Of a DNA stretch of 64,000 bases, positions 41,856 to 50,161 are shown in pieces (the stretch's first letter is position 1; each line of letters starts with the position of its first letter). A program made the position numbers and the translations under genes. The DNA comes from Candidatus Woesearchaeota archaeon (GTDB taxonomy: Archaea; Nanobdellota; Nanobdellia; Woesearchaeales; UBA10216), in NCBI GenBank assembly GCA_016192905.1, contig JACPTG010000001.1, forward strand, positions 165,005 through 229,004, given 5' to 3'. Below the pieces are notes generated by a model. That model was not told the origin of the DNA, searched no databases, and saw only the letters and a list, made by a program, of their open reading frames with translations.

Positions 41856-42437
41856 ATGAAGGGGAAGAAGGGCATAGAGTTGAGCATTAATTTTGTTGTC
41901 ATAATTGTCCTTTCTGTTGTCATGCTGGGGTTTGGGCTGACGCTGCTGTACAAGTCAGTGGGGTCGGCGTGGCAGAGCGTGGAGAGTATCGGAGGATGTG
42001 ACGATTCAGCAGTCAACGACCTCCTTGGCAGCCAGAGAATTGCCATATGCCCCTCCACCATCGAAAAGGCCCACAGGTCCAAGGCATACACCGCCTATGT
42101 AGGTGTGAAAAATACAGGAACTGCGGCGATGGATTTTAAGGTTGCATTGAGGGCAGAATCAGGCGTTGACCCGCAGGGCCAGAAAATCCCGGATTCGTAC
42201 ATGGCTAATAATAGGGTGATTTTCACCTTTGAAAAAGACGATAATAATTTCCCGCTTCAGCCGAATGAGCGGAAAATCATGCCTGTAATTGCAAAGATTC
42301 CTTCCAACACCAAGCCGGGGACATATTACATCGGAATGAACGTTTGCAGCTGCACTTCGGCGTTTCCGGATAATTGCAGGTACACCCTTACCAATCCAGA
42401 CTGCACAGTTGACTCTATGACAGTTAAAGTAGTCTAA
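41856..42437 (+). CDS. Pilin-like protein, second cluster
   Basis: The 193-residue protein begins KGKKGIELSINFVVIIVLSV, a class III-like start with glutamate near +3 to +5 of the predicted cut, then a hydrophobic helix to about residue 33. The outer part has six cysteines, three of them in NVCSCTSAFPDNC, and strand-rich sequence. It converges with tpiA, overlapping by four bases. Confidence 0.75.
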   Translation: MKGKKGIELSINFVVIIVLSVVMLGFGLTLLYKSVGSAWQSVESIGGCDDSAVNDLLGSQRIAICPSTIEKAHRSKAYTAYVGVKNTGTAAMDFKVALRAESGVDPQGQKIPDSYMANNRVIFTFEKDDNNFPLQPNERKIMPVIAKIPSNTKPGTYYIGMNVCSCTSAFPDNCRYTLTNPDCTVDSMTVKVV

Positions 42438-43093
42438 AGCCCATTCGCCAAATTCTGGATTGCCTTCTGCTGGTCCTTTGCCGACATGACGTAGTTGGCC
42501 ACAAGGACTCCCCTGCTTCCAAGCCTGATTGCAGCTTCCACGTCCTCCCTTCCGCTTATCCCTGCGCCGCAGATAATGGGGATTTTCCTGACCGAGTGGA
42601 CTGCCCTTATCGTTCCTGTTATCACTTCCGGGCTGGCATTGGAGACTGACCTGCTGCCGCCTATAAGCTCAGGCACCTCTATGGCTATGTAGTCAGGGCT
42701 GCACGCCTTAGCAATGGCCCTTGCCTCCTCTACATTGGCGGCGCATGCAACGGTGATTAGCCTGCCGCGGCATCTTTCAATGGTTGCTGCCAGTACGCTG
42801 ATTGGTATCTTGTGCTCGGCGTGGTTAAGCAGGGTTCCTTTCGCTCCGGCAGCAATCACCGCCTCAGTTGTAACAAAGCCCGTGTTCTTTCCCTGCTCAA
42901 CAGGGTCAATATGCTGGGCGAAGGTTGCAATGTGCGGGCTTGTCCGAAGCATGTCCGCTGCCTGGGCTGCTGCTATTATTGTGTGGCCGGTCGCCTTGGC
43001 CACCCTGCCGCATATTTTGGCCAGGTCACCCGCCTTTTTCCCTGTACCTGACTCGTAGGTCTTGAAGTTTATTATCAGAATAGGCTCCCTCAT
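42434..43093 (-). CDS. tpiA: Triosephosphate isomerase (archaeal short form)
   Basis: The 219-residue enzyme interconverts dihydroxyacetone phosphate and glyceraldehyde 3-phosphate. Catalytic residues are visible: Asn9 and Lys11 (LIINFKTYE), His91 (TLLNHAEHK), Glu139 in the loop IAIEVPELIGG, and the phosphate-binding ends ICGAGISGREDV and GVLVANYVM. The length is typical of archaeal TIM, which is 25-30 residues shorter than the bacterial enzyme. Confidence 0.95.
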   Translation of the reverse strand: MREPILIINFKTYESGTGKKAGDLAKICGRVAKATGHTIIAAAQAADMLRTSPHIATFAQHIDPVEQGKNTGFVTTEAVIAAGAKGTLLNHAEHKIPISVLAATIERCRGRLITVACAANVEEARAIAKACSPDYIAIEVPELIGGSRSVSNASPEVITGTIRAVHSVRKIPIICGAGISGREDVEAAIRLGSRGVLVANYVMSAKDQQKAIQNLANGL

Positions 43094-43123
43094 TTTTCCC
43101 TCAGAATAAGCTTAATGACAACA

Positions 43124-43131
43124 TTTATATA
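43124..43131 (+). promoter_or_regulatory. TATA box of sepF
   Basis: TTTATATA precedes the sepF ATG at 43178 with a leader of about 25 bases containing GGAGG at 43165-43169. It lies inside the upstream open frame, which rules out a start at 43115. Confidence 0.65.
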
Positions 43132-43177
43132 TTTGTTGGTGCCTGTTCTGCCTTGGTTAAATCTGGAGGGTCAAAAA

Positions 43178-43615
43178 ATGGCGGGCTTTTTTACAAACAT
43201 GAAGAACAAGCTTAACCAGGTACTTAGCTCTGATTCTGGTGAGGCTGATGCCTTGGGTGAGTCTGACAAGGATTACCTTGAGCTGGACACCAGTGCCAGC
43301 CCTGACAAGAGCAAGGTTACGGTAAGGCCCTTCACCATGGAAGACTTCACTGACATCAAGCTTATCTTGGACGCCCTCAGGGAGGGTTCTACCATTGCCC
43401 TGGTGAACATCAAGCCCTTGAAGGACAAGGACATAATTGAACTGAAGCGTGCCATCAACAAGCTGAAGAAGACCTCTGACGCAATAGGAGGGGACATAGC
43501 TGGCGTTGGCGATGACTATGTCGTTGTCACTCCGGGCTTCGCCAAGGTGTACCGCAGCAGGCCAGCAGCTGCCGCTGCGCAGCAGGAGATGAAGGTAGAG
43601 GAGCAGACTGTTTAG
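43178..43615 (+). CDS. sepF: SepF-like cell-division protein
   Basis: SepF anchors FtsZ to the membrane in archaea. The 145-residue protein has a short amphipathic start (AGFFTNMKNKLNQVL) suited to membrane binding, an acidic linker, and the conserved domain from KVTVRPFTMEDFTDIKLILD through NIKPLKDKDIIELKRAINKL to GDIAGVGDDYVVVTPGFAKV. The ATG at 43178 fits the ribosome binding site GGAGG at nine bases. No ftsZ gene is adjacent. Confidence 0.92.
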   Translation: MAGFFTNMKNKLNQVLSSDSGEADALGESDKDYLELDTSASPDKSKVTVRPFTMEDFTDIKLILDALREGSTIALVNIKPLKDKDIIELKRAINKLKKTSDAIGGDIAGVGDDYVVVTPGFAKVYRSRPAAAAAQQEMKVEEQTV

Positions 43616-43643
43616 GTATTTTTTGACCTATCTATTTTTAATT

Positions 43644-43672
43644 GTAGCTGACTCATCGTGAACGGTACAAGG
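43644..43672 (-). repeat. MITE-like repeat, right-end remnant G
   Basis: GTAGCTGACTCATCGTGAAC then GGTACAA resembles the right end of copy E (TAGCGGGCTGACTC...GTACGGTACAA). It is degenerate and lacks the rest. Confidence 0.5.
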
Positions 43673-43739
43673 CAAGATAATCCATGACTCTTTCCAGTTG
43701 CGACGGCAAGCTTCCAGGGTCAAGGCCTTCTGCAGCACA

Positions 43740-44018
43740 CTATGCTATATCCTCAATTAGTGACTGCTCTTTCTGAAGTAGAGAGCGGACGTAGGCTTCC
43801 CTAACGGCCTGACGCCTTGCAGCCTCAGGGCTCTGTGCTACACGATGCACAGGGTAATCAGACTGTGAACTCCCATTAATTGATTGGTAATTATGTGACT
43901 GCAAACGATAAGCTGGCTGGTGTGAATTTGGATGATGCCCTTGTATGGAGCGCCCGGGGATTGAGCTCATAGGAAGGATACTCCCTGGAGGGCGTCTATA
44001 GTGGGTATTGCTGCGCAT
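43740..44018 (-). CDS. Possible small hypothetical protein, 92 aa
   Basis: The frame has a His/Ser/Gln/Pro-rich first two thirds and an amphipathic helical end (SPEAARRQAVREAYVRSLLQ). No ribosome binding site or TATA box stands out. Composition in the tail is protein-like, but the first part could be chance. It fills most of the gap between sepF and the next toxin-antitoxin pair, which otherwise has nothing recognisable besides repeat G. Confidence 0.35.
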   Translation of the reverse strand: MRSNTHYRRPPGSILPMSSIPGRSIQGHHPNSHQPAYRLQSHNYQSINGSSQSDYPVHRVAQSPEAARRQAVREAYVRSLLQKEQSLIEDIA

Positions 44019-44098
44019 CTAAGACCACTTGCTGCTGAGAGTTACAATCAGTTTAACAATTTTATTGTATGGTGCACTCACCCAATGCCAACGAAAAC

Positions 44099-44106
44099 TT
44101 TATATA
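44099..44106 (+). promoter_or_regulatory. TATA box of the UPF0175/DUF3368 pair
   Basis: TTTATATA begins 31 bp before the ATG at 44130, giving a leaderless transcript. Confidence 0.65.
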
Positions 44107-44129
44107 CGAAATACCACTTTTGTGTACAA

Positions 44130-44429
44130 ATGGCAGGGACAATATCTGTCAGGATTGGCAGGGAGGAGCTTGCTGAGATAGCAACGCTCTCCAGGGTGGA
44201 GAGGAAAAAGAAGTCTGAAATACTGCGTGACGTATTGATGAAGGGTCTCAGGGAAAAGAAGGTTGAGGCAGCCCTGGAGAAATACAGGAAAGGTGAGGCT
44301 ACAGCATCCAAGGCTGCGCAAATTGCAGGGGTACCCTTAAGCACATTCCTGGATGTATTGTTTGAAAGGAAAACAGAGTTTAATTACAGCCTGGAAGACT
44401 TCAGGGAAGACATCAAAGGCCTGAAATGA
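44130..44429 (+). CDS. UPF0175-like antitoxin
   Basis: The 99-residue protein has a ribbon-helix-helix-like start (ISVRIGREELAEIATLSRVE), a long helix and a second helix-turn-helix (GEATASKAAQIAGVPLSTFL) as in UPF0175 antitoxins. It overlaps the PIN-like toxin gene by ATGA. The upstream open frame is excluded by the TATA box at 44099. Confidence 0.82.
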   Translation: MAGTISVRIGREELAEIATLSRVERKKKSEILRDVLMKGLREKKVEAALEKYRKGEATASKAAQIAGVPLSTFLDVLFERKTEFNYSLEDFREDIKGLK

Positions 44430-44944
44430 TAGCTGACAGCAGTGTCCTGATTCTGTTTGCAAGGATAAACAGGCTGGAGTTGCTGCAGCAGCTTTATGGT
44501 ATTGTCAAGGTTCCAAAACCGGTTTATGATGAATGTACAGCCAGCAAACATGGCGACGCCGCCCTGATCAGGGATGCTTTTTCGCGGAATATGCTTAACA
44601 TTGCAGTGCTGTCCAGTGATGCCAAAGGGTTGTCTGAAGGGCTTAAAAGGGCACATCCACAATTGGGAGATGCCGAGGCTGCCGTGATTGCGCTTGCAAT
44701 CGTCACGAAGTCAGGTGCGCTGATTGACGAGCACCCGGCAAGAATGGCTGCCAAGCTCCAGGGCGTGAAATGCACAGGGTCGCTGGGCGTGCTCATCGCA
44801 GCCTATTCAAAAGGCATCCTGTCCGAGAATCAGGTTAAGATCCTTTTTCAGGCATTGGTCAGGGAGAATATCAGGGTCGGCGGTGCGGTTGTGGCTGAGT
44901 TTTTGGACACCCTTCATGGAATAAGGAAGGACAAAACTTTTTAA
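44426..44944 (+). CDS. DUF3368/PIN-like toxin
   Basis: The 172-residue protein starts MIADSSVLILFARINRLELL with the first acidic residue, has VPKPVYDECT, GDAEAAVIALAI and GALIDEHPARMAA, which carry the other acidic residues of DUF3368 (a PIN-like RNase family). Partnership with a UPF0175 antitoxin is the usual arrangement. Confidence 0.88.
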   Translation: MIADSSVLILFARINRLELLQQLYGIVKVPKPVYDECTASKHGDAALIRDAFSRNMLNIAVLSSDAKGLSEGLKRAHPQLGDAEAAVIALAIVTKSGALIDEHPARMAAKLQGVKCTGSLGVLIAAYSKGILSENQVKILFQALVRENIRVGGAVVAEFLDTLHGIRKDKTF

Positions 44945-44966
44945 GAACCGGCGAATTTCCTAGTTT

Positions 44967-46046
44967 ATGAGCAGCCGCAGAAGGGAGGCAAGGCGAGCAG
45001 AGGCAGCCAGGAAGCAGGCTGAGGCAAGGGCGAAAATCAGTAGAAGGAGGGTCCTCCAAATTGTAGGGGCAGCTGCACTTTTGGCTGCTGCTGGAGTTGG
45101 TTATATTGCCGAAAGGCCGCAGAATCATTCATCAGGCAGTCCTTCTCTGACGGCCGTTTCTCCTATTGATGCTAACGACCCATGGTATTTTGCCAAGAAG
45201 CAGGTTTTCGCAAAAAGTGAGGAACCTGATACTGTACAGAAGCTTTATGTTCCGATTGGCGCCACAGTGGTTATTGGAGGCACTTCTTACGATGATGACG
45301 ACCCCTTGGCCAGCCACATCAGGCAAGCATCCGCCCGCCGTTTTGGGGCTCCTACTTTAATGACCTACTCAGCTCTTTCTCTGACTTATGCCGTTCCGAC
45401 TGATCCAAAGGTGGCCGAGCATTACCTTGGCTTTGTTAAAAAGGCCGGGCTGCTTTTGAGGCAAAGGTTAAGTGGATTGGATGAAGGACTGGAATTAAAG
45501 GCAATTTCTCAAGGTGATAACTACACCTCAGGATATGACAGAACCGGTTTCATTGGTGAGTATTTCGTTAAGACCTATCAAGGGAGGGCGGTAAGCCAAG
45601 CCAATCCAGCTCAGATTTATGACTTTAGAGCTGCAAATCCAAATGAAGGTAGCTATACGGGTCAAAATCCAGATGATGGATCTGTGTTTATTATTTTTGG
45701 TGTAGGCAATAGCTCACTTGATGCTGCCATATCTGAACCAATTCATGCAACCACCGTAAAAACCGAACGGGATTATCACAAAAAAACAGGGGACCGCGAT
45801 TCATACAAAATCGATGAAGGGCTCGCTCATGGAGCCAGCTCCCTTATTGTTCCTCAGCTTCTGGACGAGCTTAACTTCCCTGAAGGCAGGGCGTTGCATG
45901 CTAAATTTTTCGGATTGATTATACAACGCCCCCGATATTCATTAGTTAGGAATGCCCGCGACTGGATGCAGAGAAACGGCGTCCAGGCTGGCTTCGACCT
46001 TTACATGGAAAACCCTGCGAAATTCAGGGATGCAATCCTTGCCTAA
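44967..46046 (+). CDS. Exported hypothetical protein with twin-arginine-like signal
   Basis: The 359-residue protein has a very basic start, then ISRRRVLQIVGAAALLAAAG (residues 24-43), which fits a twin-arginine export signal (SRRxxL plus a moderately hydrophobic stretch). The mature part has no further membrane helix and no cysteines, and contains an acidic SYDDDDPLASHIRQ and the segment YTGQNPDDGSVFIIFGVGN. No enzyme family is recognised. A Tat route would imply that the protein folds or binds a cofactor before export. Confidence 0.72.
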   Translation: MSSRRREARRAEAARKQAEARAKISRRRVLQIVGAAALLAAAGVGYIAERPQNHSSGSPSLTAVSPIDANDPWYFAKKQVFAKSEEPDTVQKLYVPIGATVVIGGTSYDDDDPLASHIRQASARRFGAPTLMTYSALSLTYAVPTDPKVAEHYLGFVKKAGLLLRQRLSGLDEGLELKAISQGDNYTSGYDRTGFIGEYFVKTYQGRAVSQANPAQIYDFRAANPNEGSYTGQNPDDGSVFIIFGVGNSSLDAAISEPIHATTVKTERDYHKKTGDRDSYKIDEGLAHGASSLIVPQLLDELNFPEGRALHAKFFGLIIQRPRYSLVRNARDWMQRNGVQAGFDLYMENPAKFRDAILA

Positions 46047-46447
46047 ATCCCCAGCTCCTTATCAATCCTCTTCGCCATCTTCTGGAGCTCTCCAAAAGCC
46101 TTTTCCATATCCCTGCGCAGGTCTGCCAGAACAACCTCAAGGTTTTCATCGCGGAGCGCATACTTGTTCCTCTGCATTGTCACCAGCCCTGCTTCCATCA
46201 GCCTGTTCATGTGATGCATTACAGTGCCCCTGCTCAGGCCAAGCCTGTGCGCCAGCTCGTCGCTTGAAAGCGGCTGCTGCTGCTTTGCGCCCTTAAGAAG
46301 CTCCACGAATATGCGGTAGCACGAGCTTTCCCTGTCCCTCAGGCTGAACAGGCCAAGCGCATGGCCAAGCCACTTTATTTCATCATTGATGCTGCCTGTG
46401 GTGCGCGTGGTTGTCCTGATTATGGTTATCCTCTGGGCAAAGGGCAT
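46043..46447 (-). CDS. Winged-helix regulator, 134 aa
   Basis: The protein contains a helix-turn-helix LSSDELAHRLGLSRGTVMHH (about residues 60-79) with a following helix and wing (NRLMEAGLVTMQRNKYALRD), as in ArsR/MarR-like regulators, and a C-terminal dimerising helix (LRRDMEKAFGELQKMAKRID). A minus-strand TATA box CTTTAAATAAG at 46469-46479 fits a leaderless ATG at 46447. The target is unknown. Confidence 0.82.
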   Translation of the reverse strand: MPFAQRITIIRTTTRTTGSINDEIKWLGHALGLFSLRDRESSCYRIFVELLKGAKQQQPLSSDELAHRLGLSRGTVMHHMNRLMEAGLVTMQRNKYALRDENLEVVLADLRRDMEKAFGELQKMAKRIDKELGI

Positions 46448-46521
46448 AAGGCTGCTTAGGCTGCTGCTTATTTAAAGCTTTGCTGAGCCCTAGGCCGGCT
46501 TTGGCCATAAACTCTTTGGTG

Positions 46522-47172
46522 TTAAAGAGTAGCTCCTTGTTCGCCATGCGCCACTTGAGATTTCATATCCCAAAAAAGCCAAAAACGTATTTCTTTTGCC
46601 TCTGGTGTTGAGTCGCTTGAGCCATGTTTTCTGATTAACTGTTGGAACTTATTCTGTGAAGTTTGGTAAGCACTCTGAACTGTTTTGCCTTTAATTAAGG
46701 AAAGGCCTATTTGATTTGAAGCCTCCTTGAAAATGTTTGCCAATGGGTCATTATCTGGCGTGCACTCCCGATTTTTGTCAGTTAAGAAACAAAAAGGCGC
46801 ATTATACCCGATAAATGCTGTTGCGCCACTGGCCACCGCTGACGGACCCAACTCCGCTGCAGAGTGGCATGAAAGGGCGTATATGATCTTACCTGCCAGC
46901 AGATGGTCATTCTGAGCTTTTATGATTAGCAGTTCATCCTTATGGCCACCCACAGCTTCTCTATTTCCATGACCGTTTAAAAGAACCAAACGAGGGTTTG
47001 ATTTTATTAGATATTCCTCTAAAACTGATTTTATAGCTTTTTCGGCACCTACGTCAATAATATGGTGGCCTTTATTTTTTGCCTGAACTAGAAGCTCATG
47101 AGCCCAACACGATAAGTAAAAGGTGACTTTGTCGTGTTCTGGCCGAGTGAAAAGAATTCTCTTCGGGCTCAT
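46522..47172 (-). CDS. CHAT/caspase-like protease
   Basis: The 216-residue protein has the caspase-fold pattern: the strand RLVLLNGHGN with His68 and, after a hydrophobic strand, KIIYALSCHSAAELGPSAVA with Cys102, followed by SGATAFIGYNAPF. His-Gly and Cys placement match the catalytic dyad of CHAT and related clan CD peptidases. No other domain is fused. It is the last gene of an AT-rich operon whose two first genes encode tiny proteins, a layout like effector-adaptor conflict systems. Cytoplasmic. Confidence 0.72.
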   Translation of the reverse strand: MSPKRILFTRPEHDKVTFYLSCWAHELLVQAKNKGHHIIDVGAEKAIKSVLEEYLIKSNPRLVLLNGHGNREAVGGHKDELLIIKAQNDHLLAGKIIYALSCHSAAELGPSAVASGATAFIGYNAPFCFLTDKNRECTPDNDPLANIFKEASNQIGLSLIKGKTVQSAYQTSQNKFQQLIRKHGSSDSTPEAKEIRFWLFWDMKSQVAHGEQGATL

Positions 47173-47173
47173 T

Positions 47174-47371
47174 TTATAAGCTCTTTAAAGAACGTAAATA
47201 TTCCATTTGCATGGCCACAATCTGTTTTCCTAACTCATCATTTTTCTTAATGTGGCTGATCAAGGCCGCCTTGTTAAGTGTTCCGAAGCTGCCCAAATTC
47301 ACTTCGATATAATCAGGCATTGATTCTATTCTAATTAAAACTAGCTGAATCATATCATCTTGCAATGTCAT
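47174..47371 (-). CDS. Small adaptor-like protein, 65 aa (CHAT operon gene 2)
   Basis: The protein has a beta-rich start (MIQLVLIRIESMPDYIEVNL) and a helical end (KKNDELGKQIVAMQMEYLRS). The ND-x-ELG-x-QI pattern near its end is also found in the first gene of the operon (INDTELGRQILKKLREMQ), so the two small proteins may share an interaction helix. The gene overlaps the upstream gene by ATGA and lies one base before the protease gene. No known family is assigned. Confidence 0.7.
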   Translation of the reverse strand: MTLQDDMIQLVLIRIESMPDYIEVNLGSFGTLNKAALISHIKKNDELGKQIVAMQMEYLRSLKSL

Positions 47372-47547
47372 ATTAATTGCATCTCCCTTAATTTTTTCAA
47401 TATTTGCCTGCCCAACTCAGTGTCATTAATGACTTCAACATATGCCGAATTCCAACTATAAGGCCTATCATTAACAACAACTATTATCTCTTTTCTTATA
47501 TCTTCTGGAAGATTTGAATACACTTTGATAAACAAACCTTTTGACAT
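47368..47547 (-). CDS. Small adaptor-like protein, 59 aa (CHAT operon gene 1)
   Basis: An ATG at 47547 opens a 59-residue frame reading MSKGLFIKVYSNLPEDIRKE, then IIVVVNDRPYSWNSAYVEVI and NDTELGRQILKKLREMQLI. It is predicted as beta-alpha-beta-alpha and has strong protein-like composition. Its TGA overlaps the next ATG (ATGA). A minus-strand TATA-like CTTTAAAACTAA lies about 30 bp upstream. The pattern WNSAYVEVINDTELG resembles small effector-associated domains, though I cannot confirm it. Confidence 0.72.
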   Translation of the reverse strand: MSKGLFIKVYSNLPEDIRKEIIVVVNDRPYSWNSAYVEVINDTELGRQILKKLREMQLI

Positions 47548-47657
47548 TATCCTTTTGATAGGCTTAGTTTAGTTTTAAAGTTTTTTGTTTTTTAACCAGG
47601 TTGCCTAATCTGCTGACAACTGCGTGTCCGACAGAGCTTTGCCCCGAAAACGACAGA

Positions 47658-47665
47658 TTTAAATA
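47658..47665 (+). promoter_or_regulatory. TATA box of the heat-shock operon
   Basis: TTTAAATA puts transcription start near 47685 and gives a leader of about 40 bases before the first GTG at 47726. A hairpin lies in this leader. Confidence 0.6.
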
Positions 47666-47691
47666 CAACCTAAGTATCCCAGACCGACATA

Positions 47692-47708
47692 GTCGAGCTA
47701 AACTCGAC
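47692..47708 (+). promoter_or_regulatory. Hairpin or operator in the heat-shock leader
   Basis: GTCGAG-CTAAA-CTCGAC is a perfect six-base inverted repeat just downstream of the predicted transcription start. It could be an operator for a heat-shock repressor or an RNA hairpin that responds to temperature. Confidence 0.45.
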
Positions 47709-47725
47709 AGGATGAGGTGGTTGGC

Positions 47726-47845
47726 GTGAATGGTCCGGATGTCATGGAAACAGAAAGCTCTATAATCGCTTCATTTGAGCTTCCTGGAGTTAACAAAGAT
47801 GAGTCAAAGGAGGAAGGCCGCTATTCATATGCGAGGCTGGATTGA
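47726..47845 (+). pseudogene. Internally deleted Hsp20 remnant, 39 codons
   Basis: The GTG at 47726 follows GAGGTGG (47714-47720). The product reads METESSIIASFELPGVNKDE and then SKEEGRYSYARLD. The first part matches the start of an alpha-crystallin domain (ELPGVxKxD), the second its later EEGxYxRxER region, so the 20-30 residues between were lost in frame and everything after is missing. It ends directly before the grpE ATG and may now serve as a leader that couples translation to grpE. Confidence 0.65.
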
Positions 47846-48331
47846 ATGAGCAGGGCAAACCAGGAAAAGGCACGGCAGAATCAGAATGAGCCTGAAGCCT
47901 GTGAATGCCAGTGTGAACCTGATGGCCAAGCAGCCTACTACAAGGAGTTAGCCATGAGGATGCAGGCTGACTTTGAGAACTACAAGAAGCGATATGAAAA
48001 GGAAAGGGCTGAATGGAATGCCTTTGCAGAAGCTGAATTCATCGCAGGCATGCTTCCTGTCCTTGACAGCTTTGAGGCAGCGACAAAAAACAATCCTGAT
48101 GAGGGGTTGAAAGGGATTTACAGGCAATTATTATCAGCACTGGAAGCCCATGGGCTCAGAAGGATTGAATCAGTGGGAAAGCAGTTTGACCCGTATAAGC
48201 ATGAGGTCTTGATGATTGAGAAGAGCGAACAGGACAATATTGTGCTTGAGGAGCTTCAGGCAGGATACATGGTGAAGGAGGCTGTGATAAGGCACAGCAA
48301 AGTAAAGGTTGGAAAATCGGATGGTGATTAA
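47846..48331 (+). CDS. grpE: GrpE, nucleotide exchange factor of DnaK
   Basis: The 161-residue protein has a long coiled coil (YKELAMRMQADFENYKKRYE), the SFEAATKN helix region and the C-terminal beta domain from RRIESVGKQFDPYKHEVLMI to LEELQAGYMVKEAVIRHSKV, the strongest GrpE signature. It follows the Hsp20 remnant without a gap and is followed directly by dnaK. Confidence 0.95.
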   Translation: MSRANQEKARQNQNEPEACECQCEPDGQAAYYKELAMRMQADFENYKKRYEKERAEWNAFAEAEFIAGMLPVLDSFEAATKNNPDEGLKGIYRQLLSALEAHGLRRIESVGKQFDPYKHEVLMIEKSEQDNIVLEELQAGYMVKEAVIRHSKVKVGKSDGD

Positions 48332-50161
48332 ATGGCTAAGATTTTAGGCATAGACCTGGGAACCAGTAACTCAGCAGCAGCTTTCCTTGAGGCTGGAAAA
48401 CCCAAGATAATTCCCTCTGCCGAGGGCGTAACCCAGTATGGAAAGGCATTCCCGTCTGTGGTTGCCTTCACAAAGGACGGCCAGGTTCTTGTAGGCGAAC
48501 CAGCGAGAAGGCAGGCTGTCAGCAACCCTGAGGGAACTGTGCTCGCGGCAAAGCGGAAGATGGGCACCACGCACAAGTACAAAATCCTCGGAAAGGAATA
48601 CACGCCGCAGCAGATTTCAGCATTCATCCTCCAGAAGATAAAAAAGGACGCTGAAGAGTTCCTTGGCGAAAAAATAAGCAAGGCAGTGATAACAGTCCCG
48701 GCCTATTTTGACGACAACCAAAGGCAGGCCACGAAAGATGCAGGGGCGATTGCAGGCCTTGAGGTTGTAAGGCTTGTAAATGAGCCGACTGCCGCTGCAT
48801 TCGCATATGGAATAGACAAGGCAGGGAAATCGCAGATAGTCATGGTCTTTGACCTCGGCGGCGGCACCCTGGACGTGACAATAATGGAAATGGGCGATGA
48901 AGGCGTGTTTGAGGTGAAGTCCACAAGCGGCGACACGCAGCTTGGAGGAACTGACATGGACAAGGCCCTTGTTGATTTCCTCATAAAGGAATTCAAGGGC
49001 TCTGAGGGAATTGACCTTTCGAAGGACAAGGTCGCAATGCAGCGCCTTATAGAGGCTGCTGAAAAGGCCAAGATAGAGCTCTCAACAACCCTTGACACTG
49101 AAATAAACCTTCCCTTCATCACCGCAACCAAGGACGGGCCGAAGCATTTCATCCACAAGCTGACAAGGGCAAAATTCGAAAGCCTAATCGCACCCATAGT
49201 CGAGAGGTGCAGGCACCCGATGGAGCAGGCCCTTTCCGACGCAAAGCTTACTGCGGCGCAAATAGACAAGATCATACTGGTAGGAGGGCCCACAAGGATT
49301 CCCCACGTCCAGAAGTTCGTGGACGGCGTAGCAGGAAAGAAGGTTGAGCGCGGCATAGACCCGATGGAATGCGTCGCAATGGGCGCAGCTGTCCAGGGAG
49401 GCATACTCGCAGGAGAGGTCAAGGACGTGCTCCTGCTTGATGTAACACCCCTTTCGCTGGGAATTGAAACCCTGGGCGGGGTCTTCACAAAGCTCATAGA
49501 GCGCAACACGACCATCCCAACAAAGAAAAGCCAGGTGTTCAGCACAGCCGCTGACAGCCAGACCGCGGTCACAATCAAGGTGTCCCAGGGCGAAAGAGCC
49601 ATGGCTGCTGACAATAAATTGCTGGGCCAGTTTGACCTGGTTGGAATTCCGCCTGCACCAAGAGGAATACCTCAGATTGAGGTCACATTTGACATAGACG
49701 CCAACGGCATAGTCCATGTCGCGGCAAAAGACCTCGGCACCGGCAGGGAGCAGTCAATCAGGATAACTGCCGAGCACAAGCTCAGCGAAGCAGAGATTGA
49801 GCGGATGAGAAAGTCCGCGGAGGAGTTCGCAGAGGCTGACCAGCAAAGAAGGCAGCAGGCAGAGCAGGTCAACGAGGCAGACGCCCTCGTCTATTCTGCT
49901 GAGAAGCTTGCCGGAGAGCTGGAAGGCAAAGTTTCAGCAGAAAAAATTGAAGCAATAAAGACGCTGAAGGAAGAGCTGAAAGGACTGCTCCAGAAGCCTG
50001 ACAAGGACATTGCGGCAATCAAGGCAAAAATCGGCGAACTCAGCCGGATAATGCAGGAAGCAGGCGCGGAGCTCTACCAGAAAAAGGCAGAAGGAGGCAC
50101 CGAAACAGATAAAAAGGACGACTCAGTTGACGCAGAATACAAGGTGAAAGATGAGCAGTAA
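48332..50161 (+). CDS. dnaK: DnaK (Hsp70 chaperone)
   Basis: The 609-residue protein has the actin-like ATPase domain ([45 protein letters not shown]), the linker [19 protein letters not shown] and the beta-sandwich and helical lid. In archaea DnaK is a horizontally acquired bacterial-type chaperone, always with GrpE and DnaJ, as here. Its end overlaps the K+ channel gene by eleven bases. Confidence 0.97.
   Translation: MAKILGIDLGTSNSAAAFLEAGKPKIIPSAEGVTQYGKAFPSVVAFTKDGQVLVGEPARRQAVSNPEGTVLAAKRKMGTTHKYKILGKEYTPQQISAFILQKIKKDAEEFLGEKISKAVITVPAYFDDNQRQATKDAGAIAGLEVVRLVNEPTAAAFAYGIDKAGKSQIVMVFDLGGGTLDVTIMEMGDEGVFEVKSTSGDTQLGGTDMDKALVDFLIKEFKGSEGIDLSKDKVAMQRLIEAAEKAKIELSTTLDTEINLPFITATKDGPKHFIHKLTRAKFESLIAPIVERCRHPMEQALSDAKLTAAQIDKIILVGGPTRIPHVQKFVDGVAGKKVERGIDPMECVAMGAAVQGGILAGEVKDVLLLDVTPLSLGIETLGGVFTKLIERNTTIPTKKSQVFSTAADSQTAVTIKVSQGERAMAADNKLLGQFDLVGIPPAPRGIPQIEVTFDIDANGIVHVAAKDLGTGREQSIRITAEHKLSEAEIERMRKSAEEFAEADQQRRQQAEQVNEADALVYSAEKLAGELEGKVSAEKIEAIKTLKEELKGLLQKPDKDIAAIKAKIGELSRIMQEAGAELYQKKAEGGTETDKKDDSVDAEYKVKDEQ

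Noticed and set aside
48703-49614. 303-codon minus-strand frame opposite dnaK
   Set aside because: Long antisense frames over dnaK are a known artefact of its codon bias; no start signal or family match is seen.
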